Shown here piece after piece: positions 61,972 to 64,000 of a DNA stretch of 64,000 nucleotides (the stretch's first letter is position 1; each line of letters opens with the position of its first letter). The translations under genes and the position numbers were made by a program. The notes beneath the pieces were generated by a model. The model saw nothing but the letters and a program-made list of their open reading frames with translations, made no database searches and was not told the DNA's origin. Origin of the DNA: Hymenobacter norwichensis DSM 15439 (GTDB lineage: Bacteria > Bacteroidota > Bacteroidia > Cytophagales > Hymenobacteraceae); NCBI RefSeq assembly GCF_000420705.1, contig NZ_ATVL01000007.1, forward strand, positions 310,001 to 374,000, in the 5' to 3' direction.

Positions 61972-63054
61972 TTAATCCTGCACCTCGGCCACTTCCACGC
62001 GGCGGTTGCGGGCATCGGGCGAGGGGTAGAGGGGCTGGGTGTCGCCGTAGCCGATGGTACTGATGCGCTCAGCTGCCACGCCGGCTTTCACCAGGTAGGC
62101 TTTCACGGCGTCGGCCCGCTGCTCCGATAAGGTCTGGTTTTTTTGAGGCTCTCCAATTTTATCGGTGTGGCCGGCCACCCGTAGCTTCAGGGTGGGGCGG
62201 GCTTTCAGCTCGGTGGCCAACTGGTTGAGGGCCGGAAATCCATCGGGCAGCAGCTCGGCGGTACCTAGCTTGAACAACACCTTGGGCAGCACCACGGGCG
62301 CGGGGGTGAGCAGCGGCGCCGAGGCAAGCGGTGGGGCCGAGGTGGTGCGGGCGGTGTCCAACTTCACCGGGGCCGGAGCAATAGGCTCGGGCGAGGCAGC
62401 CGGCTTAGGGCCAGTTACCTGAATGGTGATGGGCACGGCCGAGTTCTGGCGGGTAGGATAATAGCTCTGGGTGAGGTAGAACGTGGTGGTTTTGCTAAGC
62501 TTGGTACGGTAGGTGTTGCCGGTAGCCACGGGCTGCGTGAGTTCGGCATCGGCATACCACAGCACGTTGCGCCCCGATACCCGGTGCGTGGCCTCGGCCC
62601 CGGCAGCCACCGTCGCCGCCGATTTCAGCTTGACGCGGTAAAACGTGAAGGTGCCCACGTCACAGTTGCCTTGGGGGCGGTAGGTGGCCCGACCGGTTAG
62701 CTTTTCCTGGCTGGCATCGTAGGTGAAGGTGATGGCGCCTTCGCACCAGTAGGTGAAAGGGGAGCGGCCGGTTTCATTGAGCTTCTGCACGTGCTCAAGC
62801 TGAAGCCCGCTAGCTGTGCGGGTGCCCTGCACTTGAAACGTGGCCGATATGCCGGGCTGCCCACCCAATTCCTGATACAGCACCCCCATCAGCGTGCTGC
62901 CTTTGCCTTTTTGTACCCGGAGCACTGCCGGCCAGTTGATATTCGGCTCGTCGGTGTCGGTTTCTACGCCCTGCCATACGCCCGTCAGGGATTGGGCCTG
63001 TACGGGGCCACCCAAAAGCAGGGCCACCATGCCATACCAAAAACTGCGTTTCAT
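61972..63054 (-). CDS. OmpA-family exported protein
   Basis: A 360-aa envelope protein. Signal MKRSFWYGMVALLLGGPVQAQ. The N-terminal 130 residues form a beta domain (SLTGVWQGVETDTDEPNINW) seen in lipocalin- or DUF-like sensors, followed by a Pro/Ala-rich linker (about 215-255). An OmpA C-terminal domain then has LFKLGTAELLPDGFPALNQL, VAGHTDKIGEPQKNQ and ARNRRVEVAEV, which binds peptidoglycan. The GHTD motif is intact. It probably links the outer layer to the wall; the N-terminal domain's ligand is unknown. Confidence 0.92.
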   Translation of the reverse strand: MKRSFWYGMVALLLGGPVQAQSLTGVWQGVETDTDEPNINWPAVLRVQKGKGSTLMGVLYQELGGQPGISATFQVQGTRTASGLQLEHVQKLNETGRSPFTYWCEGAITFTYDASQEKLTGRATYRPQGNCDVGTFTFYRVKLKSAATVAAGAEATHRVSGRNVLWYADAELTQPVATGNTYRTKLSKTTTFYLTQSYYPTRQNSAVPITIQVTGPKPAASPEPIAPAPVKLDTARTTSAPPLASAPLLTPAPVVLPKVLFKLGTAELLPDGFPALNQLATELKARPTLKLRVAGHTDKIGEPQKNQTLSEQRADAVKAYLVKAGVAAERISTIGYGDTQPLYPSPDARNRRVEVAEVQD

Positions 63055-63311
63055 TTAGCTTAAGTGATTCTGGTTTGCTGCAAAGAGTCGAAGGGTGGGC
63101 CAACAAGTTGCTTGCCACTAATAAAAGTGCGCTATTGTCCGCCGCTGTCCGTTCTGCGCTCAACTGCAACAATAGCACTTCTGGTTTCCTGACCCGCAAA
63201 TCTGAGGGCGCTATGCAGCTACCAAGCCTAAAAAACAGCCTACATTTAAGCCTGAATTTGCGGCTGGGGCAGGCTTGGCCCAGAAACATTCAGTAGCCAA
63301 CCCCTCATTGC

Positions 63312-63668
63312 ATGAAACGTACCCGCCTGTATATCGCCGTGCTGGCACTGCCGTTGGCCGTCAGCCTGGGCTGTGAGAAAGACACCGACGAACCTTTCAA
63401 ATCCTGCGAGAGAGAAAACAATGGCATTGTTGTATTTACGTTTAGCAATACAGCTGTGCGGCACTCTATCCGCATAGCGTATTCCACCACCAGAATAGAG
63501 GAGAGAACAGTGGCCGCTGGAAAAGGCACCGATACGGTGAAAGTTTCGGCAGGAACGTATCCTCTGTCGATTTCCAGTATCAATAGCAGCAGCCAAGTAT
63601 TGGAAACGTTCAACAGAACCGTGGTGGCGGAACGCTGTAATGAGCAAACTATAAGCGTGCCCTTTTAA
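63312..63668 (+). CDS. Putative lipoprotein of unknown function
   Basis: A 118-aa lipoprotein: MKRTRLYIAVLALPLAVSLG followed by a lipobox Cys. The body is Ser/Thr-rich and beta-like (NGIVVFTFSNTAVRHSIRIA; SISSINSSSQVLETFNR) with two further Cys residues (FKSCERE; AERCNEQ) that may form a disulfide. AT-rich compared with neighbours. No family recognised. Convergent with the PBP2 gene. Confidence 0.7.
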   Translation: MKRTRLYIAVLALPLAVSLGCEKDTDEPFKSCERENNGIVVFTFSNTAVRHSIRIAYSTTRIEERTVAAGKGTDTVKVSAGTYPLSISSINSSSQVLETFNRTVVAERCNEQTISVPF

Positions 63669-63744
63669 TACCCCCGCCGATTGGGGCCTCACTCGGACAG
63701 ATTTCAGTGTGGCTTCATGAGGGCTATTCGGGCAGCTTTCCAGG

Positions 63745-64000
63745 CTAGTACCCACTCTGGGCTCGGCGCTGAATACGCTTTTCCCAACGTTTACGCTTGG
63801 GGGCAATGTAGCCGCGCAAGTGCTTTTCCATCACCAGCACGGCGCAGGGAGCTGCCGCTGTAGCCCCGAAGCCGCCATTTTCCAGGTACACCGCCACGGC
63901 AATCTTGGGGTTGTCGGCGGGGGCAAAGCCGACGAAGGCGGCGTGGTCGTCGCCCTCGTCGTTTTGCACGGTGCCGGTTTTGCCGGCTACCGTAATGCCC
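63745..64000 (-). CDS. mrdA: Penicillin-binding protein 2, C-terminal end (cut by window edge)
   Basis: The visible 85 residues are the end of a class B penicillin-binding protein, a transpeptidase that crosslinks peptidoglycan during cell elongation. The KTGT motif (GKTGTVQN) at the edge of the window is the third catalytic box, followed by FVGFAPADNPKIAVAVYLEN and a Lys/Arg-rich tail. The pattern ENGGFGATAAAP fits PBP2 better than FtsI. The start and the Ser box lie outside the window. The stop is TAG at 63745-63747. Confidence 0.9.
   Translation of the reverse strand, partial: GITVAGKTGTVQNDEGDDHAAFVGFAPADNPKIAVAVYLENGGFGATAAAPCAVLVMEKHLRGYIAPKRKRWEKRIQRRAQSGY

Overview
The window reads as chromosomal DNA of a Bacteroidota member, most probably Cytophagales close to Hymenobacter. 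The support is family content: a TonB-dependent receptor with a carboxypeptidase-regulatory N-terminus, type IX secretion sorting domains on a peptidase and on a large adhesin-like protein, tandem DUF2147 proteins, a Wzi-like barrel, and many secreted peptidases and lipoproteins. Promoters of the TAnnTTTG type are visible upstream of several genes, and Shine-Dalgarno sequences are mostly absent. Coding DNA is GC-rich. One AT-rich island (about 24.0-24.8 kb) and one mixed intergenic zone (48.9-50.4 kb) stand out. No rRNA, tRNA, CRISPR array, insertion sequence or phage gene was recognised.

Layout. 0-9.9 kb: the end of proC, ribBA, a cupin protein, an exported unknown, an ABC-2 export pair, an M14 carboxypeptidase, a DoxX protein, a lipoprotein and surE. 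9.9-18.5 kb, all on the minus strand: a 185-aa leading protein, a TonB-dependent receptor and HmuT-HmuU-HmuV (heme or siderophore uptake), then an OmpR-type response regulator, its histidine kinase and a small membrane protein. 18.6-21.3 kb: a betaine/choline-type ABC importer whose permease is fused to a substrate-binding domain with its two halves in reversed order. 21.5-30.8 kb: a histidine phosphatase, an M28 peptidase, a small AT-hook-like protein next to the AT-rich island, an OmpA-like lipoprotein, a subtilase overlapping a probable outer-membrane protein, a lipoprotein and an M23 peptidase. 31-42.4 kb: an HMG-CoA lyase-like enzyme, a LutA-like Fe-S protein, dapA, a polysaccharide deacetylase, a rhodanese, ligA, two exported unknowns, an overlapping pair of small unknown genes and a cytochrome oxidase subunit III-like protein. 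42.5-54.9 kb: a type B T9SS surface protein, an M1 peptidase with a T9SS tail, two DUF2147 paralogues, a candidate structured RNA with a 23-codon ORF, an NlpC/P60 hydrolase, an M61 peptidase and a second subtilase. 55-64 kb: kup, an unknown membrane protein, an FKBP isomerase, a 45-aa membrane peptide, a Wzi-like protein, a second deacetylase, lipoproteins, an OmpA protein and the end of mrdA (PBP2).

How the genes work together. The clearest unit is the heme/iron uptake cluster: receptor, binding lipoprotein, permease and ATPase on one strand with 1-5 nt junctions inside hmuTUV, followed by a co-directional two-component system. The second is the two-gene betaine-type importer with a 4-nt ATGA overlap. 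Most other genes are single transcription units bounded by strong hairpins, several of them shared by convergent genes. The intergenic DNA carries several families of imperfect palindromic repeats, one of which supplies the last residues of the HMG-CoA lyase-like gene.

The least explained observations are the permuted binding domain fused to the permease, the 50.0-50.4 kb RNA-like segment with a strong ribosome binding site, the AT-rich island with a 15-bp palindrome and a 58-codon ORF, and a subtilase with Thr at the oxyanion Asn position. All calls come from reading the sequence; no database search was run.
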